Source: Frondihabitans sp.
GTDB taxonomy: Bacteria; Actinomycetota; Actinomycetes; Actinomycetales; Microbacteriaceae
Reading direction: 5' to 3'
Assembly (NCBI GenBank): GCA_025464735.1
Contig: JAODMX010000403.1
Location: 1-16,076, forward strand
Length of the DNA: 16,076 bases
The position numbers were made by a program, and so were the translations under genes. Shown here piece by piece: positions 1 through 6,674 of this stretch. The notes beneath the pieces were generated by a model. The model was not told the DNA's origin, ran no database searches, and worked only from the letters and a program-made list of their open reading frames with translations. Positions within the stretch are counted from its first letter, which is position 1; every line of letters starts with the position of its first letter.

Positions 1-155
1 TCGCACCCCTGTTTTTGAGAAGCTGTCAAGTGTTTTGTGCACAGGTGCTGCTTGATGACGCAACCTTCAACCCCCGATTCAAGCAATTTTGCACACAGCT
101 GATGTGGAATGAGAAAGGCCTGGTCAGGATCCTTTTCTGGCGAGAATTTTCTTCT

Positions 156-232
156 TCCTCCACAGGTCTATCCACAGTTATCCCCAGTCTTCTCCGGCGT
201 TTCTCCCACATTATCCACAAGCCCATCCACAG
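156..232. promoter_or_regulatory. cluster of DnaA-box-like sites upstream of dnaB
   Basis: One perfect DnaA box, TTATCCACA, lies at 211-219. Close variants are CTATCCACA at 168-176 (one mismatch), TTATCCCCA at 178-186 (one mismatch) and CCATCCACA at 223-231 (two mismatches); a further CTCCACAG core lies near 158-165. All are in the same orientation, pointing toward dnaB. Farther upstream TTGTGCACA at 35-43 is one base from the actinobacterial form TTGTCCACA. The rest of the roughly 450 bases before dnaB shows no convincing gene; the short open frames there have no recognisable product. DnaA binding is known for this motif, but a role in controlling dnaB or in titrating DnaA is inference. Confidence 0.6.
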
Positions 233-441
233 GGGTGTTTGGCCTAGGGGTCGTCGAGTCCCTAGTGTGTGACAGCGCCCTCGAGCCGGGGCCGAATCGA
301 CGATCGAACGAAGTGCCTGGGGTGTCTCGATCGCCGCTTCGCCATGCTCTGCGGCGTGTTCGCGCGCGTCTCCGCCAGTGGTGTCGGAGGGTGGCGGTAG
401 AACAACATCAAGGATCGAATTCAGTCATCACCCAAAGCCGC

Positions 442-447
442 AGGAGG
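442..447 (+). promoter_or_regulatory. ribosome binding site fixing the dnaB start
   Basis: A perfect AGGAGG lies five bases before GTG 453. It selects this GTG over the in-frame ATG at 378, which has no comparable site and would add 25 residues unlike DnaB. Confidence 0.85.
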
Positions 448-452
448 CCACC

Positions 453-1856
453 GTGTCGATAGCCCATTTGGGACTAGCCACCAGCGACGCGTCGGGCGAC
501 CGCGGCGGCAACCCCAACGGCTACGACGGCGGCAACCCGTACGACCGCCGAACGCCCCCGCACGACCTTCTAGCCGAGCAGTCGACCATCGGCGGCATGC
601 TCCTCAGCAAAGACGCCACGGCCGACGTCATCGAGACGGTTCGCGCCGGCGACTTCTACCTGCCGAAGCACGAGGTCATCTTCAACGCGATCCTCGGTCT
701 CTACTCGCACGGCGAGCCCACCGACGTCATCGCGGTCACCGACGAGCTGACGAAGACGGCTGAGCTCACGCGGGCAGGGGGCGCGGAGTATCTCCACACG
801 CTCACCGGCCTCGTGCCGACCGCGGCGAACGCGGGCTACTACGCCTCGATCGTGGCCGAGAAGGCCGTCCTGCGGCGGCTGGTGGAAGCCGGTACGCGCA
901 TTGTCCAGATGGGTTATGCCAGCGAGGGCGAGGTGATGGACCTCGTGAACAACGCCCAGGCCGAGGTCTTCAACGTCGCAGGCGGTGTCCAGACCGAAGA
1001 CTACGTTCCGCTCACCGACGCCGTCACCGTCGCCATCGACGAGATCGAGGCGGCCAAGGGCCGCGACGGCCAGATGACGGGCGTGCCCACCGGTTTCGCC
1101 GGGCTCGATGCGCTCACGAATGGTCTGCATCCTGGTCAGCTCATCATCGTGGCTGCGCGACCCGCACTCGGCAAGTCGACGCTCGCCCTCGACCTCTGCC
1201 GCGCCGCGAGCGTCAAGTACAACCTGCCGTCGGTGTTCTTCTCGCTCGAGATGGGGCGCAGCGAGATCGCGATGCGCCTGCTCTCGGCCGAGTCGAGCGT
1301 TCCCCTGCAGAACATGCGCAAGGGCACCGTCGACTCCCGAGACTGGACGACGATCGCTCAGACCCGTGGCCGCATCAACGATGCCCCGTTCTACATCGAC
1401 GACTCCCCCAACATGACCCTGGTCGAGATCCGCGCCAAGTGCCGTCGCCTCAAGCAGCAGGTCGGTCTCAAGCTCGTCGTCATCGACTACCTCCAGCTGA
1501 TGACCTCCGGCAAGAAGGTCGAGAACCGCCAGCAGGAGGTCTCGGAGTTCTCGCGGGCCCTCAAGCTCATGGCGAAAGAGCTCCAGGTGCCGGTCATCGC
1601 CCTCTCCCAGCTCAACCGTGGCCCCGAGCAGCGCGCCGACAAGAAGCCGGCCCTCTCCGACCTCCGCGAGTCCGGCTCCCTCGAGCAGGACGCCGACATG
1701 GTCGTGCTCCTCCACCGCGAGTCCGCCTACGAAAAAGACAACCCGCGCGCCGGCGAGGCCGACTTCATCGTCGCCAAGCACCGCAACGGCCCCACCGACA
1801 CGATTACCGTGGCGTTCCACGGGATGTTTTCCCGGTTTGTGGACATGCCTTCGTAG
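453..1856 (+). CDS. dnaB: replicative DNA helicase DnaB
   Basis: This is the hexameric 5'-3' helicase that unwinds the chromosome at the replication fork in the cytoplasm and loads primase. The 467-residue protein has a short glycine/asparagine-rich start, an N-terminal DnaB domain (about 35-140, beginning PPHDLLAEQSTIGGMLL) and a RecA-like ATPase domain (about 205-465). Walker A reads ARPALGKST with its lysine at about residue 241. Walker B reads LVVIDYLQLM with the aspartate at about 345, and SQLNRG follows. The length is normal and no intein interrupts it, unlike DnaB in some mycobacteria. The GTG start is chosen on the AGGAGG site. In related genomes dnaB usually follows the rpsF-ssb-rpsR-rplI group, which would lie upstream of this window. 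The gene stands alone here and is convergent with the next gene. Confidence 0.97.
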   Translation: MSIAHLGLATSDASGDRGGNPNGYDGGNPYDRRTPPHDLLAEQSTIGGMLLSKDATADVIETVRAGDFYLPKHEVIFNAILGLYSHGEPTDVIAVTDELTKTAELTRAGGAEYLHTLTGLVPTAANAGYYASIVAEKAVLRRLVEAGTRIVQMGYASEGEVMDLVNNAQAEVFNVAGGVQTEDYVPLTDAVTVAIDEIEAAKGRDGQMTGVPTGFAGLDALTNGLHPGQLIIVAARPALGKSTLALDLCRAASVKYNLPSVFFSLEMGRSEIAMRLLSAESSVPLQNMRKGTVDSRDWTTIAQTRGRINDAPFYIDDSPNMTLVEIRAKCRRLKQQVGLKLVVIDYLQLMTSGKKVENRQQEVSEFSRALKLMAKELQVPVIALSQLNRGPEQRADKKPALSDLRESGSLEQDADMVVLLHRESAYEKDNPRAGEADFIVAKHRNGPTDTITVAFHGMFSRFVDMPS

Positions 1857-2013
1857 GGGGCATCTTGTGGCTTCCAAAACGAAATGTCGCTTTCCACACA
1901 TTCGTGTCGTATCGGGTCGCTTCTAGTGTCGCCTGACACCTCCGAACGTTCGATCGTGATGCGTCTCCGAGTGGACGCAATTGCCCGCAAGGGAACAGCG
2001 GACGAGCGTTTCG

Positions 2014-2039
2014 GAAGAGGCCGTGTCAACACGCTCTTC
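2014..2039. terminator. candidate bidirectional terminator hairpin
   Basis: GAAGAG (2014-2019) pairs with CTCTTC (2034-2039), and an inner CGTG/CACG stem closes over a four-base loop with a two-base bulge. It lies in the 190-base gap between the convergent dnaB and the ArsR-like gene. There is only a short T-rich stretch on either side, so termination is a structural guess. The rest of the gap (1857-2013) shows nothing else recognisable. Confidence 0.4.
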
Positions 2040-2046
2040 TTGACGG

Positions 2047-2676
2047 TCATCCACCGTGTTCAGTCCGTTGAAGGGGTACCGCCACGAGGGTGAAGGCGAT
2101 CGGGGCGGCATCGTCGGGCCGCCGGTCGTGGTGTCCGATGGGTCGGCGGTTGGCCAAAGGTTCGACGATCCTGGTCCACTGGTCGAGGACGTCGCGCAGT
2201 TCGTCTGGTGTGAGGTAGAGCAGGCTTTCCCTGGTACCTGGGAGTGCGTGCCAGCGTTCGTCTTCGTTCTGGCGCCTGTTCTGCCAGTCGCTGAGGTCGT
2301 GTGCGGCCTGTTCGACGGTGTGTTGTTCCAGAAGGTCGGCGGGTGCTCGGGAGTCCGGGTCCGTGGCTTCGATGCGGAACGAGGTTGAGGTGACGCGCCA
2401 GGGGTGGGCTCGTGCGTCGGTGGTCCCGGCGGCTTCGACGAAGCCGTACTTGGCGAGCTGTCTGATGTGGTGGCTGGCGAGACCGTGGCTGATGTTTAGC
2501 AACCGCGAGGCGTCGGCGGAGGTCAGTGTTCCCTCGCGGGCGATGAGACCGTAGAGCTTCCGTCGGAGTGGGTGTGCGAAAGCTCGCAGGGCGAGGGGGT
2601 TGTCGACGGTGCGCGTGCCGACGGTGGGTGGGACGGGCATGTTCGGCATCTTTGGAAGCTTACGGCGGGATGTCAC
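2047..2676 (-). CDS. ArsR/HTH_20-type winged-helix transcriptional regulator
   Basis: This is a 209-residue cytoplasmic DNA-binding protein. Residues 28-95 form a winged helix: LRAFAHPLRRKLYGLIARE, then the recognition region LLNISHGLASHHIRQLAKYG and a wing containing HPWRV. This matches the helix-turn-helix 20 branch of ArsR-like proteins. The C-terminal 110 residues are charged and carry no recognisable ligand motif or metal-binding cysteines. The GTG start overlaps the stop of the upstream exporter gene (GTGA), so the two are translationally coupled; alternative ATG starts at 2649 and 2640 lack a clear ribosome site. The likely job is control of its own operon through the double palindrome at 3931-3990. 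That link is inferred from position, not shown. Confidence 0.85.
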   Translation of the reverse strand: MTSRRKLPKMPNMPVPPTVGTRTVDNPLALRAFAHPLRRKLYGLIAREGTLTSADASRLLNISHGLASHHIRQLAKYGFVEAAGTTDARAHPWRVTSTSFRIEATDPDSRAPADLLEQHTVEQAAHDLSDWQNRRQNEDERWHALPGTRESLLYLTPDELRDVLDQWTRIVEPLANRRPIGHHDRRPDDAAPIAFTLVAVPLQRTEHGG

Positions 2677-3941
2677 ACCCGAACCGGAGCCAGGACCGCT
2701 GCAGGGTGTCGCCGAGAGGCCAGGAAGATGAGGGCGATCACGCTCACAAGCACGTAGACGGCCCCCTGGGTGCAGATCACGGGAATGATTCCGAGGGTGG
2801 TCGCGAGGGTCCCGGCGGCGAGGGTGCTGAGGAGCATGGCTGCGTTCTGGAGAGTCAACAGCGACCCGAACACCCGCCCGCGGACGAGATCGGTGGTGTT
2901 CCCTTGGAAAAGGGTCAGCATCCCGGCATTCACCGCGGCTCCGGGAAGTCCGACGAGGCCGATGAGCAGGACCGCCGGCCAGGCGGACCGGTCGAGGACC
3001 GGGTAGAGGAAGAGCACAAGATCGAGAAACCCGAATGCGAGAGTGCCCCAGGCGAAGAGCGCCCGCGGGCTGGAGTGGCGCCCTACGAGGGTGATGATCA
3101 GACCGCCCAGGATCCCGCCGACCGCCTGTGCGGCGAGGAGATTTCCGTAGAGCCTCGCGTTCCCATTCAGCACGCCGCTCACGAACGGAGCGAAGAGCGT
3201 CCCCATAGCCCCCTCACCGACACCCGAAAGCACAAAGTAAGACGCGATCACGAGCAGGATTCGGCTCCGCCGCAGAGTGGCCAGCCCCGCACGCCAGTCG
3301 TGAAAGAACTGGGCACGTTCGAGTGTCGACGGCGTGGGTCGATGCCGGATCGCCACGACGAGAAGCGCGGCGATGATGAAGCTGACGGTGTCCGCGATCG
3401 CGAGAGCGGTGAGTCCGCCGGTGGTGATGATGATCCCGCCGAGGGCGGCGCCGACGAGACGGGCGACATTTCTCACCTGGGCGTTCAGGCCGTTGACGGT
3501 GACCAAGTTCTCCGAGTTCCGAACCAAGCCGGGGAGGAGGCTGGCTTGCGCGGAGGTGAAGAAGGGTGAGAGGCAGTTCGTGGCGGCGACGACGATGAAG
3601 ATGATCCACACCGAACCAGACCCGTGCACGAGAACGAGCGGCCACATGACTGCCGCCGCCAACAAGTTCGTCCCGATCATCATTCGGCGTCGGTCGCGAC
3701 GGTCCACGACCACTCCCGCGATCGACCCCAGCACTACCTGAGGAATCTGCGTCGCGAGCAGAACCCCGGCCGAGGCGAGGGTCGAATGCGTGAGGAGGTA
3801 CACCTGGAACGCGATGCCGGTGTCGAGAAGCCAGTCGCCGGTTTGCGAAACCAGGCTGGCAGTCAGGAACACTGACAGATCTTTGTTGCCCCTCAACGCA
3901 GAGCTCCAGCGCGCAACACCAACCGGCTTTACCAAGGACAT
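2673..3941 (-). CDS. MFS exporter of the MFS_3 (EntS-like) group
   Basis: This is a membrane efflux protein with about 12 transmembrane segments, 422 residues from the chosen start. It opens with WSSALRGNKDLSVFLTASLV and the motif QTGDWLLDTGIAFQVYLL, typical of the MFS_3 group of siderophore, macrolide and drug exporters. The motif-A-like loop is GVVVDRRDRRRMM at about residues 77-88. The substrate cannot be read from sequence. Start choice is uncertain: in-frame starts exist at 3977 (TTG), 3968, 3950 and 3941, and none has a Shine-Dalgarno. 3941 is preferred because TTGACA, a 17-base spacer and AACGAT lie just upstream, which would give a nearly leaderless message; 3968 is the main rival. 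The gene is first in an operon with the ArsR-like regulator, which suggests ligand-induced efflux. Confidence 0.82.
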   Translation of the reverse strand: MSLVKPVGVARWSSALRGNKDLSVFLTASLVSQTGDWLLDTGIAFQVYLLTHSTLASAGVLLATQIPQVVLGSIAGVVVDRRDRRRMMIGTNLLAAAVMWPLVLVHGSGSVWIIFIVVAATNCLSPFFTSAQASLLPGLVRNSENLVTVNGLNAQVRNVARLVGAALGGIIITTGGLTALAIADTVSFIIAALLVVAIRHRPTPSTLERAQFFHDWRAGLATLRRSRILLVIASYFVLSGVGEGAMGTLFAPFVSGVLNGNARLYGNLLAAQAVGGILGGLIITLVGRHSSPRALFAWGTLAFGFLDLVLFLYPVLDRSAWPAVLLIGLVGLPGAAVNAGMLTLFQGNTTDLVRGRVFGSLLTLQNAAMLLSTLAAGTLATTLGIIPVICTQGAVYVLVSVIALIFLASRRHPAAVLAPVRV

Positions 3942-3990
3942 GCTTGACATCGTTGTCTGCGTCTGCATCAATGTCAAGCATATGCTTGGT
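3931..3990. promoter_or_regulatory. paired palindromic operators over the exporter promoter
   Basis: Two 20-bp arms, 3931-3950 and 3971-3990, are reverse complements with 18 of 20 positions matching; the inner 11 bases (ATGCTTGACAT / ATGTCAAGCAT) match perfectly. Each arm is itself a CAAG-N6-CTTG palindrome, and the right one (CAAGCATATGCTTG, 3975-3988) is perfect. The palindrome centres are 42 bp apart, about four helical turns, so two dimers would sit on the same DNA face. The likely binder is the ArsR-like regulator of the same operon (inference). Confidence 0.65.
3949..3977 (-). promoter_or_regulatory. candidate promoter of the exporter/regulator operon
   Basis: On the minus strand a consensus -35 TTGACA (3977-3972) and an AACGAT (3954-3949) are separated by 17 bases. 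The predicted transcript start is next to ATG 3941. The -35 lies in one operator arm, and the -10 and start region in the other. A rival -10, TATGCT (3982-3977), would instead give a leaderless start at ATG 3968. Confidence 0.45.
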
Positions 3991-4022
3991 ATAGGGCGCC
4001 GCGATCGGCGGAGTCGCCTCGA

Positions 4023-4112
4023 GTGGCTGCTGACGCCCTCGCACGCGACCTACGGGCCGCTGAAGTCGTCGACCCGTTGGTGTCGTTCGACGAGGTCATG
4101 TTCGGAGGATGA
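4023..4112 (+). pseudogene. short coding-like fragment, possible gene remnant
   Basis: The frame starting at GTG 4023 gives 29 residues (VAADALARDLRAAEVVDPLV, then SFDEVMFGG and stop) with the codon bias of a real high-GC gene, but it has no ribosome site. The frame is open upstream to 3948 without another start. Its stop overlaps an ATG (GGAGGATGA), whose frame closes after 12 codons. The picture is of the tail of one gene followed by the broken start of another. The small overlapping layout recalls toxin-antitoxin pairs, but no family could be recognised. Confidence 0.3.
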
Positions 4113-4186
4113 GCGGGCTTCCCCGGAAATCTCGAGCAACGTGGTGATGGACCGACCATGCGTGCGGTTGTGATGTCGGTGATGCC

Positions 4187-4312
4187 CTATGCCTCCATGG
4201 CCTCCATGACGACGGCGATCGCGTCGCTGTCGAACTTGGTGAATCGGAGGCGCTCATCCCGCTCCGTGATGCTGACGAGCATGTCCGGGGCGTCAAGGAT
4301 CGTGATGTGATG
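4187..4312 (-). pseudogene. orphan C-terminal coding fragment, unidentified
   Basis: This frame reads HHITILDAPDMLVSITERDE and continues RLRFTKFDSDAIAVVMEAME, then A and a stop. It looks protein-like (alternating strand then amphipathic helix) and uses high-GC codons, but it has no start codon with a ribosome site; upstream it runs into the repeats at 4319-4353. It is probably the tail of a deleted gene left behind the sugar-type transporter. The family is not recognised. The remaining sequence from 3991 to 4370 holds nothing else that can be supported. Confidence 0.35.
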
Positions 4313-4318
4313 CCTTCG

Positions 4319-4353
4319 TCTCGGGGCCCGGTCAGACTTCTCGGGGCCCGGTC
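4319..4353. repeat. tandem direct repeat, two 15-bp copies with 20-bp period
   Basis: TCTCGGGGCCCGGTC occurs at 4319-4333 and again, identically, at 4339-4353. Each copy contains the self-complementary core GGGCCC, so the pair can also fold. It lies just downstream of the stop of the transporter gene and may act in termination or mark a recombination junction. Confidence 0.6.
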
Positions 4354-4370
4354 CGATTGTCGGTACGCGG

Positions 4371-5642
4371 TCAGCGGACGCGTTTGATCGGGATGATGAC
4401 GAGGGCGCCGAGGATGCTGGCGATTCCCGCGCCCCAGATCAGGGCCGTGTAGTTCTCGCCCGCTGCGGATCCGAGCTTCAGAAGGACGAGTCCAACGGCA
4501 GGGGCGAGCGATTGCGGGAGCGCGTTGGCGATGTTGATGACGCCGAGGTCTTTTCCGGGGCGGTCGGCGTTGGGCAGGACGTCGACGACGAGCGCCGTGT
4601 CGACGGCGGTGTAGATGCCGTACGCGAGTCCCATGACTACCTCGGCCAGGTAGAACACGCCGAGGGTGCTCGAGTGGGCCAGGATGATGAGCCCGATCGC
4701 GAACACGAAGGTCGACCCGCCGACGAAGATCTTGCGGCGGTGCAACCGGTCGGAGACGTAGCCGGAGACGAGTGAACTGAGGAGGAGCGCGAACGTGTAG
4801 AGCAGGACGCCGAAGGCCACAGCCGCTGCTGCCTTGGCGCTTGAGAGTCCGATGCGATCTTCCATGTAGAAGAGTCGGTAGGTCGTGAACATGAACGCGG
4901 AGAAGGTGATCAGGAAGCGCGACCACCAGGCGAAGGCGAAGTCGGGATTCTTGATCGGATTGGTCCAGAACGACGAGACGATGTTGACAAAGGTGAACGG
5001 CTTCACCGGGTTTGTCGGAAGGACATCTTTCGCGACGAACACGTAGACGATGACGCACAGGACTCCGAACACGCCGGGTGCGAGGAACAGCACCGGCAGG
5101 TTGCCGATCAGATAGACGGCGAGGTAGATGCCCGCCAGGATCGAGACGTTCTGCGCGATTGCGATGACGCTCGAGGCGCGGCCTCGCTGCTCGATCGGAA
5201 CGTTGTCGGCGAAGCTTGCAATCAGCGCGGCGGACGCGGCATTGGAGGCGACCTGGCAGAGGAGCCAGGCCAGCGTGATTGTGAGCAGATCGGTCGAAGC
5301 GGCAACGAGACCCAGTCCGATGGCCAGACCGACGATCCCCCCGAGCAACCAAGGGCGGCGGCGCCCCCACCTCGTGCGCGTCCGATCGCTCAGAGCACCG
5401 AACAACGGATTCGAGATGAGGGCGCCGAGGGCGCCGATCGGAAGCACCGTTCCGATGATCGAAGCAGGATCGCCCGGGTTCAGCTCCTGAGCCTTCAACT
5501 GCATGCTGACGAAGATCGGCGACAGGATCGCGATGAAGATTCCGAACTGCGCCAGGCCGAGGCCGGCAAGGTAGACGTTTGACACTCGTGTGGTGGCAGT
5601 GGGGGTGGTCAATGGGTGGAGCCCGGGAATTTCGGTGGACAA
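4371..5642 (-). CDS. MFS sugar/glycoside-type transporter
   Basis: This is a 423-residue inner-membrane transporter with about 12 transmembrane segments. The loop between the second and third segments reads GALSDRTRTRWGRRRPW (82-98), characteristic of the glycoside-pentoside-hexuronide and sucrose-type branch of MFS rather than drug exporters. The central loop contains LPTNPVKPF. The start is TTG 5642, placed seven bases after a perfect AAGGAGG; the longer frame to 5690 has no ribosome site. The gene is divergent from a broken Gfo/Idh/MocA sugar oxidoreductase, and two identical operators lie between them, so uptake of a sugar or sugar derivative as a substrate-inducible unit is likely. The exact sugar is unknown. 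With the oxidoreductase inactivated, the transporter may be an orphan. Confidence 0.82.
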   Translation of the reverse strand: MSTEIPGLHPLTTPTATTRVSNVYLAGLGLAQFGIFIAILSPIFVSMQLKAQELNPGDPASIIGTVLPIGALGALISNPLFGALSDRTRTRWGRRRPWLLGGIVGLAIGLGLVAASTDLLTITLAWLLCQVASNAASAALIASFADNVPIEQRGRASSVIAIAQNVSILAGIYLAVYLIGNLPVLFLAPGVFGVLCVIVYVFVAKDVLPTNPVKPFTFVNIVSSFWTNPIKNPDFAFAWWSRFLITFSAFMFTTYRLFYMEDRIGLSSAKAAAAVAFGVLLYTFALLLSSLVSGYVSDRLHRRKIFVGGSTFVFAIGLIILAHSSTLGVFYLAEVVMGLAYGIYTAVDTALVVDVLPNADRPGKDLGVINIANALPQSLAPAVGLVLLKLGSAAGENYTALIWGAGIASILGALVIIPIKRVR

Positions 5643-5647
5643 CGACG

Positions 5648-5654
5648 CCTCCTT
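5648..5654 (-). promoter_or_regulatory. ribosome binding site deciding a TTG start
   Basis: AAGGAGG on the minus strand lies seven bases before TTG 5642. It is the only strong ribosome site in the region, so the transporter starts at a rare TTG. Confidence 0.8.
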
Positions 5655-5691
5655 GAGTCGGATGTGCAAAGCGAGGGCCCTCGGCGCCAAT

Positions 5692-5737
5692 TTAGCTCGT
5701 GCTAAGCTTTGTGCTGGCGATCTTAGCTCGTGCTAAG
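5692..5737. promoter_or_regulatory. two identical LacI-like operators between transporter and oxidoreductase remnant
   Basis: TTAGCTCGTGCTAAG occurs identically at 5692-5706 and 5723-5737. Each holds the palindrome TTAGC-TCGT-GCTAA with a central CG, the layout typical of LacI-family operators. The copies are 31 bp apart (about three helical turns), which suits cooperative binding. They lie in the divergent gap and could control both directions. No LacI-type gene lies in the window, so the regulator must be elsewhere. A separate perfect palindrome, CGAGGGCCCTCG (5672-5683), lies between the operators and the transporter start. Confidence 0.65.
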
Positions 5738-5774
5738 TGACGACATCAAGTCCCTTTTGAGATGGAGTTCTCCG

Positions 5775-6564
5775 GTGACGTTCACGGCCTTCCCGGAACG
5801 TGCACTCTTTCGACCTGGCGCGGGCGACCCGGCTCTGAGCTGGGGGCTCATCGGCCCGGGCTGGATCGCCGACGAATTGGTGTCTACGATCCACGAGCTC
5901 TCCACATAGCGCTTCGTCGGGGTCGCACCGAGATCGACGTGGTCTACATAGTCCGCTCCCGGCATCCATCTTGCGGGCGGTGTGGCGGCCATTGCCGCCG
6001 GCAAGCATGTGTCCTCATCGAGAAGCATTTGGCGTCGACGGCCATCGAATGGCAGAAGCTGGCCGACGCGGCGCGAGCAGCAGGTGTGTGCTTGATGGAG
6101 GCGATGTGGAGCCGGGACCTCCCGCAGGCCTCAGTGATCACGACATTGCTTGCGGACGGTGCGTTCGGACAGATCCGGGAGGTTCTCGCAAGCCACGGGC
6201 AAGGCAGCAACCCGGATCCGGAGCATCGTCTGTCGGTGCCATCACCGAGAGCGGTATCGAGGCGTCTTCGTCTCTGATCCTGAACCACGAGGGTCGGGCT
6301 CGGTCGACGCTGACGACTTCTATGATCACGCGCACCCCGAATTCGGCGGTCATCGCCGGGGCCGAAGCGCACCTCCACCTTGCCCCCACGTTCTACAACC
6401 CGACGACCCTCGCGATCCTTGGCAACGACCACTTCGCGACACCTCAAATCTGGGACGATCCGACCCACCTCCGAGGATTCGCCGCTCTGTCCTGGGAGGC
6501 GACGGCGCTGGCGACGTTCGTTGGCGAGGGGTCGATCGGGCGTGCCGAGCGAGTCTCGAGCTGA
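5775..6564 (+). pseudogene. decayed Gfo/Idh/MocA-family oxidoreductase
   Basis: Intact members are NAD(P)-dependent sugar or inositol dehydrogenases of about 330-340 residues. Here the pieces fall in all three frames. A GTG start at 5775 gives VTFTAFPERALFRPG and the nucleotide-binding start SWGLIGPGWIADELV, which ends at TAG 5907-5909. EIDVVYIV follows in a second frame, then AAIAAGKHV back in the first. A two-base GT insertion near 6010 shifts to VLIEKHLASTAIEWQKLADA and GVCLMEAMWSRDLPQASVIT. The C-terminal part is in the third frame (AHLHLAPTFYNPTTL, LSWEATALATFVGEG) and loses the normal end after about 6540. The usual EKP catalytic motif reads EKH. The total length is about a quarter short, so internal deletions are also present. 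The gene is not functional as written. Confidence 0.88.
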
Positions 6565-6674
6565 CCGCAATCGGCACGTCACGGCGACCGCGAACCTGTT
6601 GAGTTGGCTCAGCGTGTAACGGGTCGGCAGGCGGCCCAAGCCACGGCCAGCGTGACGACCAGCGGCGAGAGCAG

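Noticed and set aside
1..377. This region as the chromosomal origin oriC
   Set aside because: DnaA boxes are present, but no AT-rich unwinding element or dnaA/dnaN genes are visible. A regulatory or titration role is a better fit on this evidence.
378..452. Longer dnaB start at ATG 378
   Set aside because: No ribosome site, and the extra residues do not look like DnaB; AGGAGG before GTG 453 is far stronger.
453..1856. Intein in DnaB
   Set aside because: The helicase motifs run continuously and the length is normal.
570..1901. 443-codon open frame antisense to dnaB
   Set aside because: Low-complexity, charge-rich translation with no recognisable domain; it is the mirror frame of the dnaB codons in high-GC DNA.
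1943..1952. CGAACGTTCG palindrome as a LexA (SOS) box
   Set aside because: Actinobacterial LexA sites have GAAC-N4-GTTC. Here the half-sites abut with no spacer, and no promoter of a damage gene follows.
2568..3569. 333-codon plus-strand open frame opposite the MFS_3 exporter
   Set aside because: Glu/Gly/Arg-rich translation typical of a frame antisense to a membrane protein; no ribosome site and no domain.
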